This document shows positions 1 through 7,851 of a DNA stretch of 64,000 nucleotides, one piece after another. The stretch is from JAIOSF01 sp047159865 (GTDB lineage: Bacteria; Campylobacterota; Campylobacteria; Campylobacterales; Arcobacteraceae). Positions within the stretch are counted from its first letter, which is position 1, and the number at the start of each line of letters is the position of its first letter. Location: positions 2,170,001-2,234,000 of the forward strand of contig NZ_AP038804.1 in the NCBI RefSeq assembly GCF_047159865.1, read 5' to 3'. Under the pieces are notes generated by a model that was not told the origin of the DNA, did not search any database, and worked only from the letters and a program-made list of their open reading frames with translations. The position numbers were made by a program, and so were the translations under genes.

Positions 1-249
1 AAGAACTGTATCTGAAGATTTTCCTGCACATAATCCAAATGTATTATCAAAATCATTTTCTAGATCATTGTTATTTGATGTATGGTGAAATGGGATATTT
101 ATTTTTTCTTTTTTGATGATAATAGTATCTAAAATATTTTCTACTATAGAGTTGTATTTAAACCTTAGTTCCATATCATTCATAGATAAATCTAATGAAT
201 TTATTTCATTGGTAAATTTATCTATTATTTGAGATTTTAAGTCTTGCAT
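1..249 (-). CDS. Hypothetical protein, N-terminal 83 residues (gene runs off the left edge)
   Basis: An open frame runs from an ATG at 249 to the window edge without a stop. It starts 15 bases after the trpC stop, so it is probably the next gene of that operon. The visible part is hydrophilic, begins MQDLKSQIIDKF, and has no signal peptide or membrane segment. I do not recognise the family. No strong ribosome binding site is visible before the ATG. Function unknown. Confidence 0.6.
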   Translation of the reverse strand, partial: MQDLKSQIIDKFTNEINSLDLSMNDMELRFKYNSIVENILDTIIIKKEKINIPFHHTSNNNDLENDFDNTFGLCAGKSSDTVL

Positions 250-264
250 AGGGTTCTTATAAAA

Positions 265-1068
265 TTAGTTGAAAAGATTTGTAGGGCTATTTTTTAGTCT
301 TTGTACTTCAGCCCCAATATCATTTTGTCTCATAAAGTGTTCACCTATTAAAAAAGCATCAGCTCCTGCCTCACTAAGTTCTTTTATGATATTTTGATCA
401 TTTACACCACTTTCTGCTACTATAATTTTACCATTTGGTATCATAGGAATTAGTTGATGACAAAGATTCATATCCATCTCAAATGTTTCAAGATTTCTAT
501 GATTTATACCTATGATAGTTGCTCCACACGCTATAGCTTTTTTTAAATCTTCTACATCATGTATCTCTACTAAAACTTCAAGTCCTAAATGAAGAGCATA
601 ATCATATAGTTCTTGAAGTTGCTGTTTACTTAAAGATTTTGCAATAAGTAGTATAAAATCAGCCCCATATACTAGAGCTTCAACAATCTGATATTTATCA
701 ACAATAAAATCTTTTCGTAACAATGGAGTAGGGACATATCTTCTTATTTGAGTTAAGTATTCTAGGTTACCTTGAAAAAAATGTGGTTCTGTTAAAACTG
801 AAATAGCATTTGCTCCGTTTTTACTATACTCTTGAGCAATAGCTAAAGGATCAAAATCTTCTCTGATGATACCTTTACTAGGACTAGCTTTTTTAACTTC
901 AGCTATAATTCTGATAGGTTCCTCTTTTGTTGCTGTTAAAAACTTTTTTACATCTCTTGGTGGATATGGATTATGAGATAAACTTCTTCCCATCATCTCC
1001 AAAGTGATATCTTTTTTTCTTTTTTCTAAATCATATTTTGTTTTTTCTATTATATCGTCTAAAATCAT
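265..1068 (-). CDS. trpC: Indole-3-glycerol phosphate synthase
   Basis: The 267-residue protein is the normal length for TrpC, a cytoplasmic (beta/alpha)8-barrel enzyme that closes carboxyphenylamino-deoxyribulose phosphate to indole-3-glycerol phosphate in tryptophan synthesis. The family signature IIAEVKKASPSKG lies near residues 52-64 with the catalytic lysine. The late barrel strands carry INHRNLETFE and VAESGV. The start directly abuts the stop of the upstream TPR gene, so the two are probably translationally coupled. It is not beside other trp genes; trpF lies about 56 kb away in this window. The assignment is secure from the motifs. Confidence 0.96.
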   Translation of the reverse strand: MILDDIIEKTKYDLEKRKKDITLEMMGRSLSHNPYPPRDVKKFLTATKEEPIRIIAEVKKASPSKGIIREDFDPLAIAQEYSKNGANAISVLTEPHFFQGNLEYLTQIRRYVPTPLLRKDFIVDKYQIVEALVYGADFILLIAKSLSKQQLQELYDYALHLGLEVLVEIHDVEDLKKAIACGATIIGINHRNLETFEMDMNLCHQLIPMIPNGKIIVAESGVNDQNIIKELSEAGADAFLIGEHFMRQNDIGAEVQRLKNSPTNLFN

Positions 1069-2337
1069 CTATTTTGTACCTTTTTTACATTCTTTAATTG
1101 TGTTCCAATGAAATTTAATCTCTGCATCTTTTAATCCAGTTACACTAATAACTTTTCTCATAATATCTAAGGCTTTGTCACATTTACCAAGCTTGTAATA
1201 TCCCCATGCCAAAGAATCAAGATAAGCAACATTATTAGGTGTAGTTTTAAGAGCACTTTTTATAAGTTTTATCCCTTTATTGATATTGATATTAAAATCA
1301 ATTAATAAATAGCCATAGTAGTTTTGGTAACTTGCATTATTGATACCACTTGAAAGCGCTAGTTCAAAATTTGCTATAACATGTTTCATAACTTTTCGTT
1401 TATCTTTTGCTAGTTCAAACTCATACATTGCAATTTTTCCTAAAAGTTCAGGGTTTCTTGTTTTTCTATAGAGCTTACGAGTCATTTTTAATGCTTTGTC
1501 TAATTGTCCATCTTGATAATAAAGATTGATAAGTTTAGCATAGTCAATTTTTGTCTCTTCCAAATACTTAATAGCTTTTTTGATATCTTTTGTTTCTAAA
1601 AGAGTAACAATTAAGTTTTGTATAATTAGTGTAGTTTTTGCTAAATTTGGATCTTTTTTATATTTGATATACATTCTATTTAAAATAGATAACATACCAT
1701 CCACATTGCCTTGCTCTTGATAGATAAGCATAAGTTTATCACATACAATTTTACTACACCCTTTTGTTTGTAAATAAGTTTCAAGGTATGCGAGTGCTAC
1801 ATCTTTTTGGTTTAGATAAGTATATAGTATGGTTGTTAGTTTTATAAGTGTTTTTTCATTTTGATTTATGGTGTAAGCACTTTCATAATATTTTAAAGAA
1901 TTTTTATAGTCCTGTTTTGCATAAAAAACATTTGCAATTATTTCATAACTTGTAGCATTTGGATATTTTTTTAACAATATTTTGGCTTCTTTTAAAGCTT
2001 GTTTAGTTTTTGCTAGTGATAATAAAGCTATAATTTTTTGCTGAAAATAATACTCTTGATATTTAGGAAAAATTTTAATAGCTTTTTGAGATAAATCATA
2101 CATATCTTCAAATTTTTTTGCTTTGTAACTATAAAAAATAGCTTTTTTTAAATAAGCTTGATTTTGGGTATCTTTAAAAAGTTTTGAGTAATATCTGAAA
2201 CTATCAAGTGAGTTTTTCTTTTTTTCACTATCTAAAGCTAGCATAATATTTAGATCTTCTTTATATGATGGTGTAGCTTGAAGTGTAGAGATCGAAAAAA
2301 CAAGGCTTAGTAGTATTATTCGACTATAGCTGGACAT
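1069..2337 (-). CDS. Exported tetratricopeptide-repeat protein
   Basis: The 422-residue protein starts with a hydrophobic signal sequence (residues about 5-22, ending near STLQATPSY), so it should be exported. The rest is helical and rich in TPR-like pairs, for example around YYESAYTINQNEKTLIKLTT and in the C-terminal part with LDSLAWGYYKLGKCDKALDI. Such proteins are scaffolds for protein contacts. The start overlaps the end of the YkgJ-like gene by 22 bases, and its stop is immediately followed by trpC. No partner can be named from sequence. The signal sequence is not clearly a lipobox type. Confidence 0.8.
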   Translation of the reverse strand: MSSYSRIILLSLVFSISTLQATPSYKEDLNIMLALDSEKKKNSLDSFRYYSKLFKDTQNQAYLKKAIFYSYKAKKFEDMYDLSQKAIKIFPKYQEYYFQQKIIALLSLAKTKQALKEAKILLKKYPNATSYEIIANVFYAKQDYKNSLKYYESAYTINQNEKTLIKLTTILYTYLNQKDVALAYLETYLQTKGCSKIVCDKLMLIYQEQGNVDGMLSILNRMYIKYKKDPNLAKTTLIIQNLIVTLLETKDIKKAIKYLEETKIDYAKLINLYYQDGQLDKALKMTRKLYRKTRNPELLGKIAMYEFELAKDKRKVMKHVIANFELALSSGINNASYQNYYGYLLIDFNININKGIKLIKSALKTTPNNVAYLDSLAWGYYKLGKCDKALDIMRKVISVTGLKDAEIKFHWNTIKECKKGTK

Positions 2338-2687
2338 TCTTCTTTTACCTCTTTTATATTGTTTTTAAAATATTCCCAAAAAGGAAATGTTCTACATTGA
2401 TTTGGTCGTGCATGATATACACCACATTGCTTTTTTTCTAAATCAAAAAAAACACATGCAAAACTATTTTGTGAAATTTGTTTTTCTCGAATAGAATATT
2501 TATATCCTACTTTAAATAAGTATTTTGCACCCAACTCTTGAACAGTTATATTCAATAACTCTGCAAGCTTGATACACTCTTCTTTTGTTATCCATATATA
2601 TCCAGATTCACCTATACAGCAGTTTCCTTCACATGTGGCACATCTATTTTCATCAAATTTATAAGGATAATTTTCATTTTCTAACAT
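2316..2687 (-). CDS. YkgJ-family cysteine-cluster protein
   Basis: A small soluble protein (123 residues) of the YkgJ/UPF0153 family. The cysteine cluster CATCEGNCCIG sits at residues 16-26, followed by FACVFFD, QCGVYHARPNQCRTFPFW and a late CPA. This spacing is the family hallmark and is predicted to bind zinc or an Fe-S cluster; the biochemical role is not established. It lies between the glycosyltransferase gene (14-base gap) and the TPR gene (overlapping), so it is part of the same operon. Confidence 0.9.
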   Translation of the reverse strand: MLENENYPYKFDENRCATCEGNCCIGESGYIWITKEECIKLAELLNITVQELGAKYLFKVGYKYSIREKQISQNSFACVFFDLEKKQCGVYHARPNQCRTFPFWEYFKNNIKEVKEECPAIVE

Positions 2688-2701
2688 AAGTGCGATTATA
2701 T

Positions 2702-3517
2702 CTAATTAGCACTTAACATTTTTAATTTGGTGTAATATTCCTCGATTTCTTTATTGTTATGTTTTATTGCGCCTTTGATAAGTATTGTACACTTCTTATT
2801 TATCATTTCATTTATGAGTCTTTTGTATTCTGTATTTTTAAATTTTAACAGTGTATTGATACGATATGTATCCATCAATTTTGTAGTAAATGAAAGTTGA
2901 TTTTGATGTCCTGCAATTTTTCGTATAAGTTTTTCATCTATCAAACCTAGCTCGTATTTATATAAAATACGAAGCCACAAATCATAATCTTCACAAGCGA
3001 TTAAGGTTTCATCAAAATAACCCACATCTTTGAATACTTTTTTGTGAATCATCACTGTAGAAGCACCTATTAAAGTGTTTGGAATATTTTGTTCAAAACA
3101 AAATCCAGAGGGTTTGAGTTGGTGTTTTTTTTGTTGTATGATTTTATTGTTAAATATCCAAAGTTCATCGGTATGAGAAAATAAAATATGTTTATTTTTA
3201 GTATGAAAATTTACTTGTTTTTCTAATTTCTCTTTTTCCCAAATATCATCACTATCTAAAAAACATATCCAAGAGTTTTGAACAAGTAAAATACCGTGAT
3301 TTCTAGCATTAGAAACCCCTTTGTTTTCTTGATAGATATATTTTATATTATGGTGTTTTGATGTATATATATTTACTATATCTTTTGTATTATCAATAGA
3401 ACCATCATCTATGATAATAATCTCATCTGCTTTATAAGTCTGCTGTAAAACAGATTCAATCGTTTTACTTATTAGCTTTTCTCTATTGTAAGTGGGGATA
3501 ATAACTGATATTTTCAT
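2702..3517 (-). CDS. Family 2 glycosyltransferase
   Basis: This 271-residue protein has the GT-A fold of family 2 glycosyltransferases. The N-terminus MKISVIIPTYNREKLISKTI is the nucleotide-binding start, IIIDDGSIDNT holds the first acidic motif, and FLDSDDIWEKEKL is the DXD-type metal/sugar-nucleotide site near residue 95. There is no membrane segment. It likely adds a sugar to a surface glycan; donor and acceptor cannot be told. Its ATG overlaps the TonB-like stop by one base (TAATG), indicating coupled translation. Confidence 0.93.
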   Translation of the reverse strand: MKISVIIPTYNREKLISKTIESVLQQTYKADEIIIIDDGSIDNTKDIVNIYTSKHHNIKYIYQENKGVSNARNHGILLVQNSWICFLDSDDIWEKEKLEKQVNFHTKNKHILFSHTDELWIFNNKIIQQKKHQLKPSGFCFEQNIPNTLIGASTVMIHKKVFKDVGYFDETLIACEDYDLWLRILYKYELGLIDEKLIRKIAGHQNQLSFTTKLMDTYRINTLLKFKNTEYKRLINEMINKKCTILIKGAIKHNNKEIEEYYTKLKMLSAN

Positions 3518-4317
3518 TAGTATAAGATGTACTTTACATAGATTTTTATTTTTACTTTTTCGACAGGTTTTGGATAGTCTTGATACGCTATTCGAATAGT
3601 TTCTATTGTGTTACTATCTAGTGCTGTATAGTGTGAGCTATCTGTGATTTTCAATTCTGAAATATCTCCATTTGGGTGTAAATAAAACTCCACTACATTC
3701 ATCCCTTTTTGTTTGGTTCGTATAGAGATACGAGGGTATTCTAAGTATCTTTGTGTGATTTTACCTATTGTATTTAAGTTTTGCTTTATATATCTTCTTT
3801 GATTTTCTGAAAATTCAAAATATTGTTCACCATAAAGTTTTATGTAACTTTGTGTTAAGGCAGGAAGTTTTTTAATCTCTTCCAACTCTTCTTGAATCTC
3901 CTGCTGTTTTTCTATCTCTTGATCTCTTTGTTCTATCTCATTTTGTTTTAAAGTGAAAAATTGTTTTAAATCCAAAGTCTCTTTTTTTACAATAGGAAGT
4001 TGAATAATAGAAGTGCTTTTTTTCATAACTTCTTGTTTTTGTGTTATTTTTTGGGCTTTTGTTTTTTTTGATGGTTGTTTTTTTATAACTTTTGCAGTTT
4101 TACTTGGAACTGTTTTTTTTACTTTTTTCTTAACTTGTTTCATCTTTACATATTGTATTTTAACTAAGCCGTTTTTGGTGGTTGTATTTTTTTTATTTGT
4201 TGTATTGATTTGTAAAGTACTATTTTGTAAACTCTTATCAATAGTAAAATAGAGCATATAATGTATAGCTAGAGAGATTAAAAAAGCTATAAAAAGTGTC
4301 TTTTTGAAGTTGTTCAT
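3517..4317 (-). CDS. TonB-like energy transducer
   Basis: The 266-residue protein has TonB layout: a short cytoplasmic start, one membrane anchor (about residues 8-27, LFIAFLISLAIHYMLYF), a long Lys-rich periplasmic spacer with KKVKKT/QPSKKT segments and a Glu/Gln-rich coiled coil, and a C-terminal TonB domain containing YPRISIRTKQKGMNVVEFYL and NTIETIRIAYQDYPKP. It would couple proton-motive force to outer-membrane receptors, two of which are encoded in this window. No exbB or exbD is adjacent. Confidence 0.85.
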   Translation of the reverse strand: MNNFKKTLFIAFLISLAIHYMLYFTIDKSLQNSTLQINTTNKKNTTTKNGLVKIQYVKMKQVKKKVKKTVPSKTAKVIKKQPSKKTKAQKITQKQEVMKKSTSIIQLPIVKKETLDLKQFFTLKQNEIEQRDQEIEKQQEIQEELEEIKKLPALTQSYIKLYGEQYFEFSENQRRYIKQNLNTIGKITQRYLEYPRISIRTKQKGMNVVEFYLHPNGDISELKITDSSHYTALDSNTIETIRIAYQDYPKPVEKVKIKIYVKYILY

Positions 4318-4348
4318 TGTGGATTATAACTTGAAACGATATAAAATT

Positions 4349-4750
4349 TTATAAAATTGTTAAAAACTTATCAATAAGTGTTTTTATTTTAATTTTATCT
4401 TTATCTTCAATAATAAAATGTGCATTCATAGATATATCTGAAACATCGCCTAAAAGTATATTATCATTTGCATTTTTAAAAAGATGCACTTGTGAGCTCA
4501 TCACTCCACCTATAGATATTTTTAATGAGTCGTTATTTAGTTTTTTTAAGTATCTTGAACCTCTTGAGAAACCTATATAAATCTTGGCATTTGGTATGTT
4601 ATTACCCGATAGATTTTTATGTTCAGATTCAATGGTGATATAATTGTATCTTTTGATAATATTTATTATTGTGGTATTTATATTTTCATGTTGTTTGGGT
4701 GTACCTGAAGTTGGATTACCTTTGAAATAGATGACATCATAGTTTTTCAT
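4349..4750 (-). CDS. Small hypothetical protein with a GxSxG motif
   Basis: This 133-residue protein is unrecognised. Its frame can be extended to a TTG at 4786, but the ATG at 4750 (MKNYDVIYFKGN) is the more natural start. It contains YIGFSRGS at residues 59-65, the GxSxG pattern of an alpha/beta-hydrolase nucleophile elbow (Ser62). Further on, LLGDVSD (about 99-105) and NAHF (His111) could supply the acid and histidine of a triad. At 133 residues it would be a very small hydrolase. It ends 31 bases before the TonB-like gene and may be co-transcribed with it. Confidence 0.65.
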   Translation of the reverse strand: MKNYDVIYFKGNPTSGTPKQHENINTTIINIIKRYNYITIESEHKNLSGNNIPNAKIYIGFSRGSRYLKKLNNDSLKISIGGVMSSQVHLFKNANDNILLGDVSDISMNAHFIIEDKDKIKIKTLIDKFLTIL

Positions 4751-4908
4751 ATTTAGTTCTTTGTTTATAATATATACTATAAACAAGACTTAATCTATAG
4801 ATTCAAACTATATCTAAACTAACTTGAATTTATGATAATTAGATTATATAAAAGTATAACAAGTATTTCGTTATAATAAATAAAATATAATAAATATATA
4901 GGATTAAA

Positions 4909-6189
4909 ATGTTTGATAAAAGTATAAAAGCATATGAAGAAGCAAAATCTGTTATTCCTGGTGGAGTTGATTCACCAGTAAGAGCATTTAGTGGAGTTTT
5001 AGGAACACCACCATTTATAGAAAGAGGTGAGGGGTCTTACCTTGTAGATATCGATGGAAATAAATACTTAGACTTTGTTCAAAGTTGGGGACCACTTATT
5101 TTTGGACATTGTGATAAAGATATTGAAAATGTAGTTTTAGATACTGTTAAAAAAGGTTTGTCTTTTGGAGCACCAACAGAACTAGAAACACAACTTGCAA
5201 ATGAAATAATTGATATGTACGATAACTTAGAGAAGGTACGATTTGTGAGTTCTGGTACTGAAGCTGTTATGTCAGCTATCAGACTTGCTCGTGGTGTAAC
5301 AGGTAAAGACGATATCGTAAAATTCGAGGGTTGTTATCATGGTCATAGTGATTCACTACTTGTGAGTGCTGGAAGTGGTATGGCTACATTTGGAGCTCCA
5401 AGTAGCCCTGGAGTACCTGCAGATTTAACAAAACATACTTTACTTGCTGAGTTTAATAATATAGCTCAATTAGAAAAATGTTTTGCAGAGTCTTCTGATA
5501 TCGCTTGTATTATCATCGAACCAATCGCTGGAAATATGGGACTTGTTCCTGCAAGCGAGGAATTCTTAAAAAAATGTAGAGAACTTTGTGATGCAAATGG
5601 AGCTATGCTTATTTTTGATGAAGTTATGTCTGGATTTAGAGCTTCTTTAAAAGGCGCTTCTGGTATCGTAGCAACTACACCAGATATCGTAACATTTGGT
5701 AAAGTTATTGGTGCGGGTATGCCGGTGGGTGCTTTTGCTTCAAGAGCGGAACTTATGTGTCAGCTGAGTCCTGAAGGAAAGATCTATCAAGCAGGAACAT
5801 TGAGTGGAAATCCTGTAGCTATGGCAGCAGGACTGAAGTCTCTTCAAAAGTTAAAAGCTGATGCTACTATTTACGATAGATTAAATGAAAAAGCTGTGAG
5901 ATTAACAAGTGGACTAAAAGAAGTTGCACAAAAAAATAATATCGCTTTTCAAGTTGACACAAGAGGAAGTATGTTTGGATTTTTCTTTAATGATATTGTT
6001 CCTACAAATATGAAAGAGGTTGCTTCAGGTGATTTAGATAGATTTGCAAAGTTTCATAATGAGATGTTAAAAAGAGGTTTTTATTTTGCTTGTAGCCAGT
6101 ATGAAACAGGTTTCATTTGTGACACAATGACAAATGAAGAGATAGATGCAACTATTAAAGCTGCAGATGAAGTGATGGCTGAACTTTAA
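4909..6189 (+). CDS. hemL: Glutamate-1-semialdehyde 2,1-aminomutase
   Basis: The 426-residue PLP enzyme converts glutamate-1-semialdehyde to 5-aminolevulinate, the entry to heme and corrinoid synthesis. Visible motifs are IPGGVDSPVRAF at the N-terminus, SSGTEAVMSAIRLARG for phosphate binding, and VTFGKVIGAGMPVGAF around the PLP lysine near residue 265. Length is normal. An AGGA ribosome site lies 6 bases before the ATG. It supplies the precursor for the cobalamin cluster 20-50 kb to the right, although the genes are not linked. A terminator follows the stop. Confidence 0.97.
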   Translation: MFDKSIKAYEEAKSVIPGGVDSPVRAFSGVLGTPPFIERGEGSYLVDIDGNKYLDFVQSWGPLIFGHCDKDIENVVLDTVKKGLSFGAPTELETQLANEIIDMYDNLEKVRFVSSGTEAVMSAIRLARGVTGKDDIVKFEGCYHGHSDSLLVSAGSGMATFGAPSSPGVPADLTKHTLLAEFNNIAQLEKCFAESSDIACIIIEPIAGNMGLVPASEEFLKKCRELCDANGAMLIFDEVMSGFRASLKGASGIVATTPDIVTFGKVIGAGMPVGAFASRAELMCQLSPEGKIYQAGTLSGNPVAMAAGLKSLQKLKADATIYDRLNEKAVRLTSGLKEVAQKNNIAFQVDTRGSMFGFFFNDIVPTNMKEVASGDLDRFAKFHNEMLKRGFYFACSQYETGFICDTMTNEEIDATIKAADEVMAEL

Positions 6190-6216
6190 TCTAAAATTCT
6201 TATTTCATTTTGTTAA

Positions 6217-6246
6217 AAGCCTCATCTTTTTAGTGGGGCTTGTTTT
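6217..6246 (+). terminator. Rho-independent terminator after hemL
   Basis: AAGCCTCA at 6217-6224 pairs with TGGGGCTT at 6234-6241 (one G-U pair) around a 9-base loop, followed by GTTTT. It closes hemL transcription and isolates the integron remnant. Confidence 0.75.
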
Positions 6247-6250
6247 ATGA

Positions 6251-6496
6251 CTAAAAATCAAATGGTGATTTAAGATACTTTTTCTCTAAATTATAAGGGA
6301 GATATACACTGCCATATCATCACTCAACTCTTTATTATGAATCTCTTTGACCTTTTGAATTTATATCTTTTGCTGAGCTCTTAAAGCCTGAATATTTTGG
6401 TCTTTTAGCCCATCCTAAATAAACTTGCTCCGTTCTATAACTATAATGTTTAAATCTTATCTTATCCCGTACAATTTCTAGTAATTTTTTACCCAC
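6251..6496 (-). pseudogene. intI: Integron integrase (intI) remnant, internally deleted with stops
   Basis: Reading leftward from a GTG at 6496, preceded by AGGAG at 6-base spacing, the first 30 residues contain KKLLEIVRDKIRFKHYSYRT followed by EQVYLGW. This is the N-terminal SAM-like domain start of integron integrases. The frame stops at 6335. The same frame, after several stops, then gives GSVYLPYNLEKKY and ends KSPFDF at 6251. The VYLP...L.KKY element resembles the extra segment found in integron integrases and absent from XerC/D. The catalytic core (Arg, His, Tyr residues) is gone, so it cannot be active. Its orientation, opposite to the cassettes that follow, is the standard integron layout. 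Confidence 0.75.
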
Positions 6497-6744
6497 CTGA
6501 TACTCCTAATATATTTAGCATATTGTCAAATTATTAAGAAAAATCAATAATAATTTATCATTTTACATAAACAAAATCATATCAAAAATTAAAAAATATC
6601 CTTAAAAAAATGTCAATTTGCAATCTTTTTTATAGAAATACTTTAAATAAAGGTTTTATAAGACTTTTTATACCATACATTTAAAATGTCAAAATATCAA
6701 ATAAATTAAGGCTCTTTTATATAAAATGTATAACTAATAAATAG
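6497..6744. other. Gap between intI remnant and first cassette; probable former attI region
   Basis: This 248-base AT-rich stretch holds no gene. It ends with a core site G^TTAGCA at 6744-6750, where cassette 1 begins. By position it should contain attI and the integrase and cassette promoters. I see only weak promoter-like sequence (TATATAAAAT and TATAAC near 6717-6733) and cannot delimit attI. The attI label rests on layout alone. Confidence 0.45.
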
Positions 6745-6768
6745 TTAGCACAAAGGAAATATAGCAAA

Positions 6769-7476
6769 ATGAACTTAGAAAATCTATATAAAATATATTT
6801 TAAAATATACACTAAAACAAATTTCTCAAATTTTAACTTTAACTATATATCTTCAAGATTTACAAAATTATATTTATACCTTTCAGCAATGCTTTTTATT
6901 TTTGGTGCAATATTATTTTCTTTTAACAATAATGAATATATCAGCAAAGTAGGTTCAATTCTAAACGGCTTAGTTTTTATGATTTTAGCATATTTATATT
7001 ATGAAAAATACTTTAAAGAATTTAAAAAATCTTTTATGCAGTATCATAATTTAAAAGAAGAAAAAAATATTGATTATGTATTTTATGATGTATATGCAAC
7101 TTTAAAATCTGATAATAATTTTATTAATAATAAAAAATTCTTATCAGATTTATCAGATATAGAAATTCATAAGAAAAACTTTTTTGATAACCCAATTGTG
7201 TTAATTATAGTGTCTATGCTCATTGCTATATTTGGAATAATTATTACAAATGTAACAGCTGAAACTTTAGTAGAAATAACAATAACACTAGTTTTAATTT
7301 TATTGGCATATAATTTCTTGTACACAAGAAGTCAACATTTCGGAAGAAATAAACATGATAGTTTTAAATTATTTTTATTAAAAATTGACTACTTTGAACA
7401 TAATAATGCTAACAAAACACAGGAAGAAGAACAAGTTAATAGAGCGAAAATTATCGAGCTTTTAAATCTCGAATAA
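6769..7476 (+). CDS. Cassette 1: predicted inner-membrane protein, unknown family
   Basis: The 235-residue protein has two pairs of hydrophobic helices (about residues 35-53, 60-78, 143-161 and 166-184), separated by a polar loop of some 60 residues and followed by a charged tail. The layout recalls small two-plus-two helix membrane proteins, but I do not recognise a family. An AAAGGAAAT ribosome site precedes the ATG. The last 23 codons (from about 7407) lie inside the attC site, so the tail EEEQVNRAKIIELLNLE is partly dictated by recombination-site sequence. The gene is very AT-rich compared with hemL, as expected for a mobile cassette. Confidence 0.8.
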   Translation: MNLENLYKIYFKIYTKTNFSNFNFNYISSRFTKLYLYLSAMLFIFGAILFSFNNNEYISKVGSILNGLVFMILAYLYYEKYFKEFKKSFMQYHNLKEEKNIDYVFYDVYATLKSDNNFINNKKFLSDLSDIEIHKKNFFDNPIVLIIVSMLIAIFGIIITNVTAETLVEITITLVLILLAYNFLYTRSQHFGRNKHDSFKLFLLKIDYFEHNNANKTQEEEQVNRAKIIELLNLE

Positions 7477-7540
7477 ATAGAATTTAAAGACCAAACTATC
7501 AAGTCGTTTCGCCACTTGTCCTTCAGTACGGTCGTTATAT
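7407..7540 (+). repeat. attC-like recombination site 1 (134 bp)
   Basis: R'' box TGCTAAC at 7407-7413 is the exact complement of GTTAGCA, where cassette 1 starts (6744-6750). The R' core is GTTATAT at 7534-7540. Inner arms pair well: GAAGAACAAGT on the left against ACTTGTCCTTC on the right (10 of 11). A second core-like GTTAGCAC at 7545 could be an alternative right end. The 134-bp length agrees with the two other sites here. Confidence 0.75.
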
Positions 7541-7621
7541 CAAAGGTTAGCACAATACTCTAATTTTGAATATGCCTATTTATAAAAGTAAATTTGTAAA
7601 TTTAAATTTTGGAGTTTTCAT

Positions 7622-7731
7622 ATGAGGTGTTTAACAAATAGATTTCCATTTGAATAATTTATTATCAAAGAGATAATGAAATAGTTATTTTAGCTGTTAT
7701 GCAACTTAATAGAGAGCCAAACTATAGATAA
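7622..7731 (+). pseudogene. RelE/ParE-type toxin remnant, frameshifted
   Basis: MRCLTNRFPFE (7622-7654) stops at a TAA. One frame over, the sequence continues IIYYQRDNEIVILAVMQLNR and ends EPNYR at 7731. Joined, these match the C-terminal half of ParE/RelE toxins (RFPF..IYY....I.ILAV.H..R.P.YW). The N-terminal half and any antitoxin are missing. It sits immediately after attC1, where a cassette-borne toxin-antitoxin pair would be expected. The surrounding 7541-7850 holds nothing else apart from the promoter region of the next gene. Confidence 0.7.
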
Positions 7732-7851
7732 AGAAGCAAAGCATATAGGAGTAAGATAAAAAATTCCTCAAAAATTTCCAGTAAAATACAGCAATAATTC
7801 ATATATTAAGTGATAAATTGATATACTCCAAAAAGTAAATAAGGAGATAAA

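Noticed and set aside
4013..4252. Right-going 79-codon frame opposite the TonB-like gene
   Set aside because: It is the complement of the Lys-rich spacer; its Phe/Val/Cys content is a by-product.
6744..7552. GTTAGCAC at 6744 and 7545 as target-site duplication of an insertion sequence
   Set aside because: There is no transposase or terminal inverted repeat, and the R''/cassette-start complementarity explains the first copy better.
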